From the NCBI RefSeq assembly GCF_034440735.1, contig NZ_CP140098.1, positions 1,543,501 to 1,607,500 of the forward strand: 64,000 bases of DNA. Reading direction: 5' to 3'. Position 1 is the stretch's first letter. Each line of letters starts with the position of its first letter. The notes below the pieces were generated by a model that saw nothing but the letters and a program-made list of their open reading frames with translations, did no database searches and was not told the origin of the DNA. This document shows positions 1 through 8,041 of the stretch, one piece after another. Source of the DNA: Deinococcus sp. AB2017081. GTDB lineage: Bacteria > Deinococcota > Deinococci > Deinococcales > Deinococcaceae. The translations under genes were made by a program, and so were the position numbers.

Positions 1-1031
1 GACTCGAGTTCACCCTGCGTCTCACCCAGTTCCAGTGCGATCTGCAGCGCGGATTCCAGAGCATCCCTGGCAGGGCCGTGGTGGCCGAGGTCTCCGTTCA
101 GTTTGCCCAGGCTGTCGAGTCCGGACATCTCGCCTGACTTGAACCCGATTGCCCGGCTCAGGCCGATTCCCTGACCGAGGTACGCCGACGCGAGTTCCGT
201 GTCGATCCCCAGATACGCGCTGCCCAGATTCAGCAGCGCGGTGGCCTCCAGCACGCCGTCTCTGGTGGCCCGGGCAGACTCGAGCGCCGACCGGCCCACT
301 GTGACGGCGAGTTCCTGATCGTTGTTGAGCCAGTGGGCCCGTGCCAGACCGATCAGGATGAAACTGTCCAGCTTGATGTCCCTGCCAGAGGCGTGATTGG
401 TGGTGTAGGCCTCGTTCAGCGTGTGGATGGCGGCGGCGGCGTTGCCGATCGAACTCTGGATGTTGGCGATGTTGGTCAGGGTCTTGACCTGTCCAGTGAG
501 ATCGTCCAGGGCCCGCCAGTCGTCCAGCGCCTGCTCGAAGCACATCAGCGCGTCCTTGACCCTGCCCGTGCTGAACAGGACGCTGCCGAGGACATTGCGT
601 GCGAACCCCTGCACGTCGCGCTGCTGGGGATCACTGGAGGGCGACACACGGCCCAGGGCGAGCCGCAGCAGCCGCTCGGCCTCGACGCCTTCCCCGAGCG
701 CGAAACAGATCTTCCCGGCGAGTGCCTCGGATCTCGCCTGGTGCACCGGATCTTGCGCCTGCCCGAAGAGCTCGATCGCCACTGCGATGCACTCCCACGC
801 ACGCTTGTATTCCATGGACAGCATGAGCGCCCGTGTCTGCAGGACGTGGGCCAGGGCCGTGTCGTGAACCGTGCCCTGAAGCGCCGCGCGCCGCACGAAT
901 TCCTCGGCCGTCTGCAGGGAGACCTCGGATTCCGCCGCGAGCTGTGACTCGAGATCGGCGCGCAGCGCGTCGAGTGCCGGATCGCTGTGCCCGGGGCCGC
1001 GCTGATCAGAGAGCTGGTGTGGCGACGTCAT
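1..1031 (-). CDS. TPR-repeat protein, C-terminus outside window
   Basis: The frame is open from an ATG at 1031 to the window edge, so 343 residues are visible and the 3' end is missing. There is no signal peptide or membrane segment. After about 40 polar residues the protein is a continuous stack of helical hairpins of about 40 residues with TPR spacing (e.g. ALDDLTGQVKTLTNIANI). In this genus such stacks often carry a signalling output domain such as GGDEF at the C-terminus, but none is in view. It starts 16 bp after the stop of the S8 protease gene and is probably cotranscribed with it. I infer a signalling or scaffold role only. Confidence 0.8.
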   Translation of the reverse strand, partial: MTSPHQLSDQRGPGHSDPALDALRADLESQLAAESEVSLQTAEEFVRRAALQGTVHDTALAHVLQTRALMLSMEYKRAWECIAVAIELFGQAQDPVHQARSEALAGKICFALGEGVEAERLLRLALGRVSPSSDPQQRDVQGFARNVLGSVLFSTGRVKDALMCFEQALDDWRALDDLTGQVKTLTNIANIQSSIGNAAAAIHTLNEAYTTNHASGRDIKLDSFILIGLARAHWLNNDQELAVTVGRSALESARATRDGVLEATALLNLGSAYLGIDTELASAYLGQGIGLSRAIGFKSGEMSGLDSLGKLNGDLGHHGPARDALESALQIALELGETQGELE

Positions 1032-1047
1032 CCGTGGGTGTCCCGGG

Positions 1048-2448
1048 TCAATCCACGACTTCGTTCATGAGGGCGGCCAGGTCAATCTGGCCGCTCCCCA
1101 GCTGCCCGCCGTAGGGCCAGTTGGCAGCGCGGTCATAGATGGAATTGGTCGCGCTGTGCGATACGGCACCGGGGAGGGACGCCACGTGTTTGCGGGTGGT
1201 CTGTCCCAGCGCCAGGGCCAGGCCGCCAGACACGATGGGTGCCGCCTGACTGGTTCCAGTCCACGCCGCCATCATGTTGCCAGGGGCCGGGGCGTACACA
1301 TTCTCGCCGGGCGCAACCACCTCGGTCTGGACGCCGTAGTTCGAAAATGTCGATTTGGCACCGGTCAGGTCGACGCTCGCGACACTGAGCATGAGGGGGA
1401 GGTCGAAGCCGTACTGGGCCGGGAAGGTCAGGGTTCGCCGGGCGGCGTTGCCCACAGACGCAACGGCCAGCACGTTCTTCGATGCGGCGGCGGCCAGCGC
1501 GGTCTTGATGGCTGGAGCGTCCGTATCGGTGCCCAGGCTCAGGTTGATCACGTGGGCTCCCCGGGCCACGGCCCAGTTGATCGCCGAGACGATGCTGCTC
1601 ACATCCCCGGAGCCGTCCGGCCCCAGCACCCGCAGAGGCATGATCTTGGCCCGTGGCGCGACCTGCAGGATGATGCCGGCCACGTTTGTGCCGTGGCCGT
1701 AGCCACCGGTGCCCAGTGTGCCCTCCTCCTGCGGGACAGCATCGCCGGCATAGAAGTCCCACCATGTCGCCGGGTCGGTCAGCGCTCCCTGGAATGCGAC
1801 GTGGTCGACGTCGATCCCGGTATCGATCACAGCGACGACCGTCCCGGCCCCGAGATTGGTCGCTCGCGCCTGGGCCGACTCCAGTCGGACGTTCTGCCAC
1901 GTCTGGGTGTTCTGCGGAATCGGGGCGTACGTACCGCTGGCCCACGCGATCTTCATGCCGCCGGCCCAGGCCTGCAGCTCACCACTGGCCCACGCGATCT
2001 TCATGCCGCCCATCCTGGCGGTGGTCGCACCGCCGCCGCTGATCTGATCCCTGCTGGTGTCGACAGTCACACTGCGGTTCAGGGCGGTGCTGAGGGTGTG
2101 GGCACTGGGGGGCGGCGCTCCCGCTGCAGCGTTCAGGCCGATGACGGCGTGGCAGGTGGTGTCGGCGCAGTCCGTGCCCGTGATGCTCACGACGGTGCCG
2201 CCGCTCGCGGTCTGGAGCGAGGCAACGGTGTCGCCAGAGTGGACTGGTACGGTTGCCACGTAGTCAAAGCGTGGGGCAACCTGTCCGGGGTGGTTCACGG
2301 TCGGATCCGGCAGGGCGATAGGCTCGACGGTCAGTCCGGCGGGTGCAGGGGGCGTGCTGGCCAGCGGGGTGCCGGGTGGCGTGGCTGCACAGGCACTCAG
2401 GAGGATGGCCGTGATCGACAGGGTCAGGAAGGCAGGTATCCGGGTCAT
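1048..2448 (-). CDS. S8 (subtilisin-like) serine protease, lipoprotein
   Basis: A 466-residue exported protease. The N-terminus is a lipoprotein signal with lipobox LLSAC (Cys20). A variable domain follows to about residue 145. The catalytic domain has a complete triad: Asp209 in VAVIDTGID, His252 in GYGHGTNVAG and Ser400 in GTSQAAP. Just before it lies a duplicated GGMKIAWASG motif (Met149 and Met165), resembling the repeated Trp/Ala/Ser/Gly linkers of other Deinococcus/Chloroflexi-type subtilases. The start has an AGGAAC-type ribosome site. The substrate is unknown. The TPR gene directly downstream suggests a functional pair, like the S8/regulator pairs at 23.7-32.1 kb. Confidence 0.92.
   Translation of the reverse strand: MTRIPAFLTLSITAILLSACAATPPGTPLASTPPAPAGLTVEPIALPDPTVNHPGQVAPRFDYVATVPVHSGDTVASLQTASGGTVVSITGTDCADTTCHAVIGLNAAAGAPPPSAHTLSTALNRSVTVDTSRDQISGGGATTARMGGMKIAWASGELQAWAGGMKIAWASGTYAPIPQNTQTWQNVRLESAQARATNLGAGTVVAVIDTGIDVDHVAFQGALTDPATWWDFYAGDAVPQEEGTLGTGGYGHGTNVAGIILQVAPRAKIMPLRVLGPDGSGDVSSIVSAINWAVARGAHVINLSLGTDTDAPAIKTALAAAASKNVLAVASVGNAARRTLTFPAQYGFDLPLMLSVASVDLTGAKSTFSNYGVQTEVVAPGENVYAPAPGNMMAAWTGTSQAAPIVSGGLALALGQTTRKHVASLPGAVSHSATNSIYDRAANWPYGGQLGSGQIDLAALMNEVVD
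1937..2010 (-). repeat. tandem near-identical coding repeat (MKIAWASG)
   Basis: Two copies of a ~26-bp coding unit 48 bp apart, differing at one edge base, both encoding GGMKIAWASG in the linker ahead of the S8 catalytic domain. They are in frame and so duplicate a 16-residue period. Confidence 0.8.
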
Positions 2449-2841
2449 GGAAGGTTCCTCTCGCGCGGTGGGGACAGAGCGACTGTCAAGACCGTAGATC
2501 CAGACCCCTCACCCGGTGCTTACATGGGATCCTTAAAGGTGTCGGGTGGCCGCTGCCGTGACCGCCTATGACTCAGGCCGGTGAACGTGCAGCGGTTCGA
2601 TGCAGAACGATTCCAGCAGCGTCACCGCCGCGCAGCGACCCCTGGGGTCGTGTGGCCTCGCTGAGGCGTCCGGACAGACCCGGATTCGTGGTGCGGCATG
2701 TGGGGCCGGATGCGTGCTGGACGGTACGACACGCTGGTACGCCCCCGACGCCCCGGTGGGCTCTGGCGGCATGCCCTGTCAGAACCCTGACAGGGCATGC
2801 CGCCGGGGTTCCTTAAAGTGGGATCCCGCCCTACTCGTCGC
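2449..2841. other. 393-bp intergenic region
   Basis: This stretch lies between scpA (ends 2842) and the S8 lipoprotein gene (starts 2448). Apart from the perfect hairpin at 2765-2804 it holds only short frames with shadow-like composition. A TTGACA-like hexamer near 2487-2492 on the minus strand has no convincing -10 at the right distance, so the protease promoter is unresolved. Confidence 0.6.
2765..2804 (-). terminator. perfect 18-bp inverted repeat after scpA
   Basis: Two exactly complementary 18-base arms (2765-2782 and 2787-2804) flank a 4-base loop. It lies 38 bp beyond the scpA stop. There is no T-run, so it may be a strong rho-independent-like stop or a dispersed palindromic repeat. 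Confidence 0.6.
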
Positions 2842-3558
2842 TCAGGTGAGACACGACCGCGATGTCCCGTAGCAGTCGTCCTGCTGCACGCTGAAACTGC
2901 CGTCCTTGACGCCCTCGAGCAGCGCGGCGAAGTACGTGGTGCGCTCGCCCCAGTCCTGGGCGGGAATGCCGCGGAACGTGAAGGTGCGCAGGCGCCGTCC
3001 GAAGGATCGCAGGGCCCCCAGCGCGTCTGCCAGGGTCAGGCGCTCGCGGGACAGCAGCGGCACGTCGACCTGCCGCACGGCGTTCTGCGCGGCCCTGACC
3101 AGTTTCTCCAGGCTGGTGTGCGGACTGCGGGGCCGCTCACGGCGGGGCAGGTTCACCGGCACCGGACGACCCGGCAGCAGCCCCTCACGCTCGCGGCGGC
3201 GGGTCGCCAGGAAGCTGACCAGGGCGTCCAGCTCGGCCAGCGCCTCCACGCCCTCGACCACGTCGTCCAGCAGGTCGTCGTGTTCGGGGGGCAGGTCGTC
3301 CGGGTCGGGGGCCGGAAGCAGCAGCCGCGCCTTCAGGGCGATCACGCCGGCCAGCGTGGGGAGGAGTTCCGGGTGCGTGCCGTCCAGCGGGCCGGTCAGC
3401 GCCTGTGCCCACGCCAGCACGTCCCGCGTGAGGCGCAGCAGCGGCACCTCGGCCGGGAGCACCCGCCCAGTCCGCAGCGCCGCCGCCAGATCGGTCAGCG
3501 TGCCGTGAAAGACCGGCAGCGTGACCTCGAAGGTGGCTGTCGGTGGCGGGGCGGTCAC
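2842..3558 (-). CDS. scpA: Segregation and condensation protein A
   Basis: ScpA is the kleisin that bridges SMC heads, with ScpB, in bacterial condensin. The 238-residue product begins VTAPPPTATFEV and continues with the kleisin N-terminal pattern FEVTLPVFHGTLTDL. The C-terminal winged helix includes LRTFTFRGIPAQDWG. The frame extends to 3642, but that would overlap trpS by about 60 bp. GTG at 3558 (or 3564) gives the expected N-terminus and starts 22 bp (or 16 bp) after the trpS stop. There is no clear Shine-Dalgarno, so translation may depend on ribosomes leaving trpS. scpB and smc are not in this window. Confidence 0.85.
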   Translation of the reverse strand: MTAPPPTATFEVTLPVFHGTLTDLAAALRTGRVLPAEVPLLRLTRDVLAWAQALTGPLDGTHPELLPTLAGVIALKARLLLPAPDPDDLPPEHDDLLDDVVEGVEALAELDALVSFLATRRREREGLLPGRPVPVNLPRRERPRSPHTSLEKLVRAAQNAVRQVDVPLLSRERLTLADALGALRSFGRRLRTFTFRGIPAQDWGERTTYFAALLEGVKDGSFSVQQDDCYGTSRSCLT

Positions 3559-3580
3559 GGGCACAGGCGCACGGCCACCA

Positions 3581-4579
3581 TCAGAGCTTGAGGAACCCGA
3601 CCTTCGTCCGGACTTCCTCCATGACCGGCGCGGCGATGGCACGGGCCTCGCGTGCGCCCTGCGCCAGCGCGTCGCGCACGCTGTCCAGATCGTCCCGCAG
3701 CTCCTCGCCCCGCGCCTGGATGGGGGTCAGGTGCGCCGTGATGCCGGTCATGACGGCCTTCTTGCAGTCCACGCAGCCGATCCCGGCGCGGCGGCACTCC
3801 ACGTCCACCATCTGGATGGTGTCCAGATCGCTGAACAGCTTGTGGTAGTCGAAGATCAGGCAGACGTCGGGGTTGCCGGGATCGGTGCGGCGCACGCGGG
3901 CCGGATCGGTGGGCGCGACGCGCAGCTTGGCCCAGATGGAGTCCATGGGCTCGAACAGGCCGAGGGTGCTCGTTTCGCCCTTGCTCTTGCTCATCTTACC
4001 CTGGCCGTCCACGCCGGGAATCCGCAGGGCCTGCTTGTTGTACACGGCGCGGGGCTCCGGGAAGGTCTCCCCGAAGCTGTGGTTGAACTTCCGGGCGATC
4101 TCGCGGGTCAGCTCGATGTGCTGGGTCTGATCCTCGCCCACCGGTACGGTGTCGGCCCGGTACAGCAGGATGTCGGCGGCCATGAGCACCGGGTACATCA
4201 GCAGGCCCGCCGGGACGCTCTCCAGCTGACCGGATTTGTCCTTGTACTGCGTCATGCGCTCCAGATCCCCGACCGGCGTGATGGTCGTGAACACCCACGA
4301 CAACTCCTGGTGCTCGGGCACGTGCGACTGTACGAAGAAGATCACCTGACTGGGGTCGAGGCCCACGGCGAAGTTCGCCACCGCCATGTCCAGCGTGCGC
4401 TGCGCGAGGAGCGCCGGGTCGAACGCGGCCGGGTTCGTCAGGGCGTGCAGATCCACGACGCAGTACAGACTCTGCTTGCCGTACTCCCGCCCGAGCTTCA
4501 CATAGTTCTGCATGGCCCCGAAGTAGTTCCCGATGTGGGGCTCACCGGTCGGCTGGATCCCTGAAAACACGCGCGACAT
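3581..4579 (-). CDS. trpS: Tryptophanyl-tRNA synthetase with Fe-S-type cysteine motif
   Basis: A class I synthetase that charges tRNA-Trp; 332 residues from ATG 4579. HIGN (His15-Asn18) and KMSKS (195-199) are the two ATP-site signatures. The anticodon-binding half carries four cysteines, Cys240-x21-Cys262-x6-Cys269-x2-Cys272. This closely resembles the C-x22-C-x6-C-x2-C set that holds a [4Fe-4S] cluster in Thermotoga maritima TrpRS, so I infer a cluster here too. The start was chosen because a TACAAT -10 box lies 9 nt upstream; an in-frame ATG at 4630 would put that box inside the gene. Deinococci can carry a second TrpRS, but none is visible here. Confidence 0.95.
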   Translation of the reverse strand: MSRVFSGIQPTGEPHIGNYFGAMQNYVKLGREYGKQSLYCVVDLHALTNPAAFDPALLAQRTLDMAVANFAVGLDPSQVIFFVQSHVPEHQELSWVFTTITPVGDLERMTQYKDKSGQLESVPAGLLMYPVLMAADILLYRADTVPVGEDQTQHIELTREIARKFNHSFGETFPEPRAVYNKQALRIPGVDGQGKMSKSKGETSTLGLFEPMDSIWAKLRVAPTDPARVRRTDPGNPDVCLIFDYHKLFSDLDTIQMVDVECRRAGIGCVDCKKAVMTGITAHLTPIQARGEELRDDLDSVRDALAQGAREARAIAAPVMEEVRTKVGFLKL

Positions 4580-4588
4580 CACCAGGGG

Positions 4589-4594
4589 ATTGTA
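4589..4594 (-). promoter_or_regulatory. -10 box TACAAT, leaderless trpS promoter
   Basis: TACAAT ends 9 nt before the trpS ATG, so the transcript should start at or next to the start codon. No good -35 is visible. Confidence 0.7.
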
Positions 4595-4661
4595 GCGGGC
4601 CGGTCTGGGGGCGCGGTGGCGTGGGCTCACCGTGGCGGACTGGGCAGCCAGAAGCAGCAGT

Positions 4662-4695
4662 CAGGGGCGGCCCCCTCGTCGGGAGGCCGCCCCTG
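4662..4695 (-). terminator. hairpin terminator of the foldase gene
   Basis: Exact 11-base arms (4662-4672 and 4685-4695), GC-rich, just beyond the stop at 4707 and before the trpS promoter. There is no T-run. Confidence 0.65.
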
Positions 4696-4706
4696 GATGG
4701 ACAGGC

Positions 4707-6665
4707 TTACTTGTCGGCGGGCGCGTCCGTTGCCGGCGTGCTGCCGGAGTCGGGCGTCGTGGCGGGGGTTCCGGTCGAGGGCGTCTCCGTGGCCGGCGTT
4801 CCGGTGGCCGGCGTGGTGCTGCCGGGCGTGGCCGTGCCGCTGCCCGTGGCCGGAGTGGTCGGCTTGGGCGTGGCGGCAGCGACCCGCTTCTGCTGGGCCT
4901 CGAGCACCGTCTTGAGCTTGTCCACGGGCTTCAGGGCGGCCACCTGCTGGGTCAGGAAGGTCTGGCCCTGCTCCTGCTTCTTGCTGGACAGCACCTGCGT
5001 CTCGATCTGGCTGCGCACGGCGCTCAGGGGCTGCGTGGTCGCGGCCTTGAGATCCGTCACGTACAGCACGGCGAAGCGCTCGCCGGACTTCACGACGTCG
5101 GTCAGGCTGCCCTCGCCGGCGGTGCGCAGGTTGCGGGCGGTGAACACGGCGGCGTTCAGATCCTCGGCCAGCTTGCCGTCGCCGGCGGTCACGGCGCCCT
5201 GCTCGCTGACGGTGCCCCCGGCCTTGGTGGCGGCGGCCGTGAAGCTGCCGCTGCCGTTCCAGCTGCTGCGGAACGCGGCGGCCTTGGCCTGATCCTTGAA
5301 GCTCGCCTCGGCGACCGTGCCGCCGGCGGGCGTCTGGAACTGCGTCTTGTTCTGGTCGTAGAACGCCTGGATGTCGGCGTCCGAGACCTTCACGTCACGT
5401 GCGCCGTACGCGGCCAGACCGGCGGCGATCTCCTGGCGGCTGCCCACCAGATCCAGCTTCAGCTTCCTGGCAATGTCGGCGGCGGCGTAGCCCTGGATCA
5501 GCTGCTGCATGACCTGCGGCTTGAGGATGCCGTTCACGAGCTGCGCGGCCTGATCGGCGGGCACCTGCTGGAGCAGCTGGCCGAACTGCTGGTTGTTCAC
5601 GACCTGTTCCAGCACGTCCGAGTACGGGATGTTCTGACCGGCGACGGTCGCCACGGTGGGGTTCTCGACCTTCCAGTTGGGATCCTTGTACTCGATCTTC
5701 ACGTCTTTTTCCAGGCCGGCGATCCAGGTCTCCACTGCGGCGTTCTTCTTCTGCTCGGTCACGGCGGTGGTCGCGTCGGCCTTCGCCTCGGCGTAGGGCT
5801 TGACGGCCGGGGCCAGGTACTTCTCGACCTTCACGATGTAGAACTTGCCGCCGCTGGCGATCACGTCCGTCACGCCGCCCTGGGTCAGCGCGAAGGCGGC
5901 GGGGCCGACCTCGGTGGGCAGCGCCACCTGCGCGACCGGGCGGGGAGCGCCGTTCTCGATGGGGCCGAGCGCCCCACCGCGATCCTTGAAGTCGCCGGCG
6001 GCGTTGTTGTCGCTGGCCAGCTTGGCGAAGTCCGCGCCGCCCTTGGCCTGCGCCAGGAGCGCCGTGGCCTTGGCCTTGTCGCTCACCACGATCTGGCGGC
6101 CCACGATACGGGCGTCGCTCTGGAAGGCCTGCGGGTTGAGGTCGTAGTACAGCTTCGCCTCGGCGTCGGTGGCGGCGGGAACGGCCTTCTTCAGCTCGTC
6201 GGTCTTGCGCTGGTAGGCCAGGCTGGTGCGCACCTGCTCGCGGAACGAGGAGTCGGTGAAACCCCGGCTCTGCAGGGCGTTTGTCCACGCGGCGTTGTCG
6301 GTCAGCTGGTTGGACTCACGGATCTTCTTGACCTCTGCGTTCACGTCGTCGCGGCTCACCCGGACGTCTTTCACGCCCTCGGTGATCAGCGTCTCGCGCA
6401 CCTTGCTCTGCACGATGTAGGTCTTGAAGTCGTCGGCCAGCACGCCGGTGTCGGTGCTGGCGAGCACGGGATTATTGGTCTTCACGGCGTCGAGTTCCGC
6501 GACCGTCACGGTCTGGCCGTTCACGGTCAGCGCAGGAATGCCCTGCTCCTTCTGGCCGAAGAGAGACCCGCCCTGGAGGGCCGGCGTGAACTGATAGGCC
6601 ATCCCGGCCACGAGCAGGACAGCAAGAACGATCAGCAGACCGTTCACGAGTGGTTTACGCTTCAC
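4707..6665 (-). CDS. Membrane-anchored SurA/PpiD-like peptidyl-prolyl isomerase
   Basis: A 652-residue protein starting at GTG 6665 behind an AAAGGAG ribosome site. One N-terminal membrane segment (residues ~8-26) anchors a large periplasmic part. SurA_N-type helical regions (~45-150 and ~340-410) pair with parvulin-like segments (~165-290 and ~415-540; VGRQIVVSDKAKA and LGPIENG are typical). The tail after ~600 is a Thr/Pro/Gly low-complexity stretch built from TPATG-like units. Family role: chaperoning of secreted or outer-membrane proteins. Whether the parvulin domains are catalytically active cannot be judged by eye. Confidence 0.85.
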   Translation of the reverse strand: MKRKPLVNGLLIVLAVLLVAGMAYQFTPALQGGSLFGQKEQGIPALTVNGQTVTVAELDAVKTNNPVLASTDTGVLADDFKTYIVQSKVRETLITEGVKDVRVSRDDVNAEVKKIRESNQLTDNAAWTNALQSRGFTDSSFREQVRTSLAYQRKTDELKKAVPAATDAEAKLYYDLNPQAFQSDARIVGRQIVVSDKAKATALLAQAKGGADFAKLASDNNAAGDFKDRGGALGPIENGAPRPVAQVALPTEVGPAAFALTQGGVTDVIASGGKFYIVKVEKYLAPAVKPYAEAKADATTAVTEQKKNAAVETWIAGLEKDVKIEYKDPNWKVENPTVATVAGQNIPYSDVLEQVVNNQQFGQLLQQVPADQAAQLVNGILKPQVMQQLIQGYAAADIARKLKLDLVGSRQEIAAGLAAYGARDVKVSDADIQAFYDQNKTQFQTPAGGTVAEASFKDQAKAAAFRSSWNGSGSFTAAATKAGGTVSEQGAVTAGDGKLAEDLNAAVFTARNLRTAGEGSLTDVVKSGERFAVLYVTDLKAATTQPLSAVRSQIETQVLSSKKQEQGQTFLTQQVAALKPVDKLKTVLEAQQKRVAAATPKPTTPATGSGTATPGSTTPATGTPATETPSTGTPATTPDSGSTPATDAPADK

Positions 6666-6694
6666 TTGAACTCCTTTAAGGCAGGTGCTAGGTT
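6666..6694 (+). promoter_or_regulatory. tRNA-Arg promoter (TTGAAC-17-TAGGTT)
   Basis: A -35 at 6666-6671 and a -10 at 6689-6694 with 17-bp spacing, about 40 bp before the tRNA. It overlaps the ribosome site of the divergent foldase gene at 6665, so the two transcription units share this DNA. Confidence 0.75.
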
Positions 6695-6735
6695 ACCGGG
6701 GCTCTGAGGTGCCGCAGGTGCTGGAGGAGCCGACC

Positions 6736-6812
6736 GCACTCGTAGCTCAGCTGGATAGAGCGTTGGCCTCCGAAGCCAAAGGTCGCTGGTTCGAGCCCAG
6801 TCGAGTGCACCA
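6736..6812 (+). tRNA. tRNA-Arg (anticodon CCG)
   Basis: A 77-nt cloverleaf with encoded CCA. The acceptor arm GCACTCG pairs with CGAGTGC, the D-arm is GCTC/GAGC, the anticodon stem TTGGC/GCCAA encloses loop CTCCGAA (CCG at positions 34-36, reading CGG), and the T-loop is TTCGAGC. A hairpin follows directly. Confidence 0.97.
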
Positions 6813-6816
6813 CCCG

Positions 6817-6848
6817 CGCCGCCCCCCACAACCTGTGAGGGGGCGGCG
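6817..6848 (+). terminator. tRNA-Arg terminator hairpin
   Basis: A ten-base GC-only stem (6817-6826 with 6839-6848), extended by a CAC/GTG inner helix with one bulge. It begins 5 bp after the tRNA CCA end. Confidence 0.75.
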
Positions 6849-7007
6849 TTCACTTGATTCCGCACACGCGGCAGCACCGGGAAAGACACGCGCAGGATTC
6901 TAGCACGCAAGGTTAAACGGAAATGAAGCCGTAAACGGCGTTCGCAACGTGAAATTTCCGCCGCCTGTCCGGCCGGGCCGGCCCGCGCAGCCTGTACCCT
7001 GGAAGGC

Positions 7008-8012
7008 ATGACTGCTCCCGCACATTCCCTGCTGACGCTCCTGGAGACCCTGGGCGGCAGCTACGCCGGCCCCACCCGCCCCGAAAACGGCCCGTACGGC
7101 CTGGTCGGCACCGGCGAGGGCTCGGTGGCCGCCCACCTGGCCCAGACCCTGGTGCCCGGCGTCCTGGCCCGCAGCGGCACCCAGTTCGTGCTGGGCAGCC
7201 CCGATGCCCGCAGCGCCGCCACCGACTACGCCGATCTGGCCGAGGTCGCTGGGGCCAGCGTAAGGCATGCCAGCACGGGCGGTGCCCCCGGCGAGATCGA
7301 TGTGCTGATGCCCGGCGGCCCGCTCGCCACCTACCACTTCGCGCAGTACGTGGCGTACGCCAGCGGCCACGCCACCGAGGCCCAGGCCGCCGACGCCCTG
7401 ATCTCGGATCTGGCGGCCCGCTGCGCGTCGCACGTCGAGGAGAACAATCCCGCCCGTGACCTGGCGTGGAGCCTGTGGGGCCGTCAGCCGCTGCTGCTGG
7501 CCGCCCCGGACGCCGAGGCCCTGCCGCATGCGTGGCAGCAGCTGCTGGCCCGGATCGGCAAGACCCTGGCGATCCCCCTGCTGGGCGACCCGCTGCCGCT
7601 GACCACCGGAGCGTTCGAGGCCATCCACGAGAAGGGCGACGCCAAGGTCGCGCTGATCCTGGGGGACACGGACGCCACGCTGCTGCTGGCCCGCGAGATC
7701 CTCGACAGCCGCATCGACGAGATCATCCATGTGGGCTTCCCGGACGGGGCCCAGGGCTACCCGGCGCAGCTCGCCCTGTGGTATTTCGGCGCGTGGGTCG
7801 CCGCATACCTGGCCGAGCGCTACGGCGCCAGCCCCGCCGACCTGCCGGTGCTGGCACGCGCCCAGGCCGTCCTGAGCGGCGAGGACGACGGCGACGCCCG
7901 CCTGAGCGCGCAGCGCGACGACCTGCGCCGTGAGCCGCGTGGGGCCGGCTGGGACAGCGACGAACCCGGATTCGATACCGACGATCTGGACGACGACGAC
8001 GATCAGGACTGA
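7008..8012 (+). CDS. SIS-domain sugar-phosphate isomerase-like protein
   Basis: 334 residues, cytosolic, no signal peptide. The fold pattern is two alpha/beta halves like the bifunctional phosphoglucose/phosphomannose isomerase family (GDTDATLLLAREILDSRIDE and IIHVGFPDGAQGYPAQLA sit where the C-terminal SIS half is expected). The last ~35 residues are strongly acidic, ending in DDLDDDDDQD. A TACCCT box lies 7 nt before the ATG, with GGAAGG overlapping, so the transcript is either leaderless or has a very short leader. It stands alone between the tRNA and a convergent gene. The substrate is not predictable; fold-level assignment only. Confidence 0.6.
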   Translation: MTAPAHSLLTLLETLGGSYAGPTRPENGPYGLVGTGEGSVAAHLAQTLVPGVLARSGTQFVLGSPDARSAATDYADLAEVAGASVRHASTGGAPGEIDVLMPGGPLATYHFAQYVAYASGHATEAQAADALISDLAARCASHVEENNPARDLAWSLWGRQPLLLAAPDAEALPHAWQQLLARIGKTLAIPLLGDPLPLTTGAFEAIHEKGDAKVALILGDTDATLLLAREILDSRIDEIIHVGFPDGAQGYPAQLALWYFGAWVAAYLAERYGASPADLPVLARAQAVLSGEDDGDARLSAQRDDLRREPRGAGWDSDEPGFDTDDLDDDDDQD

Positions 8013-8041
8013 TTCCGGCAGGGGAGACGCGCCACCTGCCG

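Noticed and set aside
2528..2826. CTTAAAG near GGATCC at both ends of the scpA-S8 spacer, possible inverted repeat of a mobile element.
   Set aside because: The shared bases are few, imperfect and in different spacing; no transposase or target duplication.
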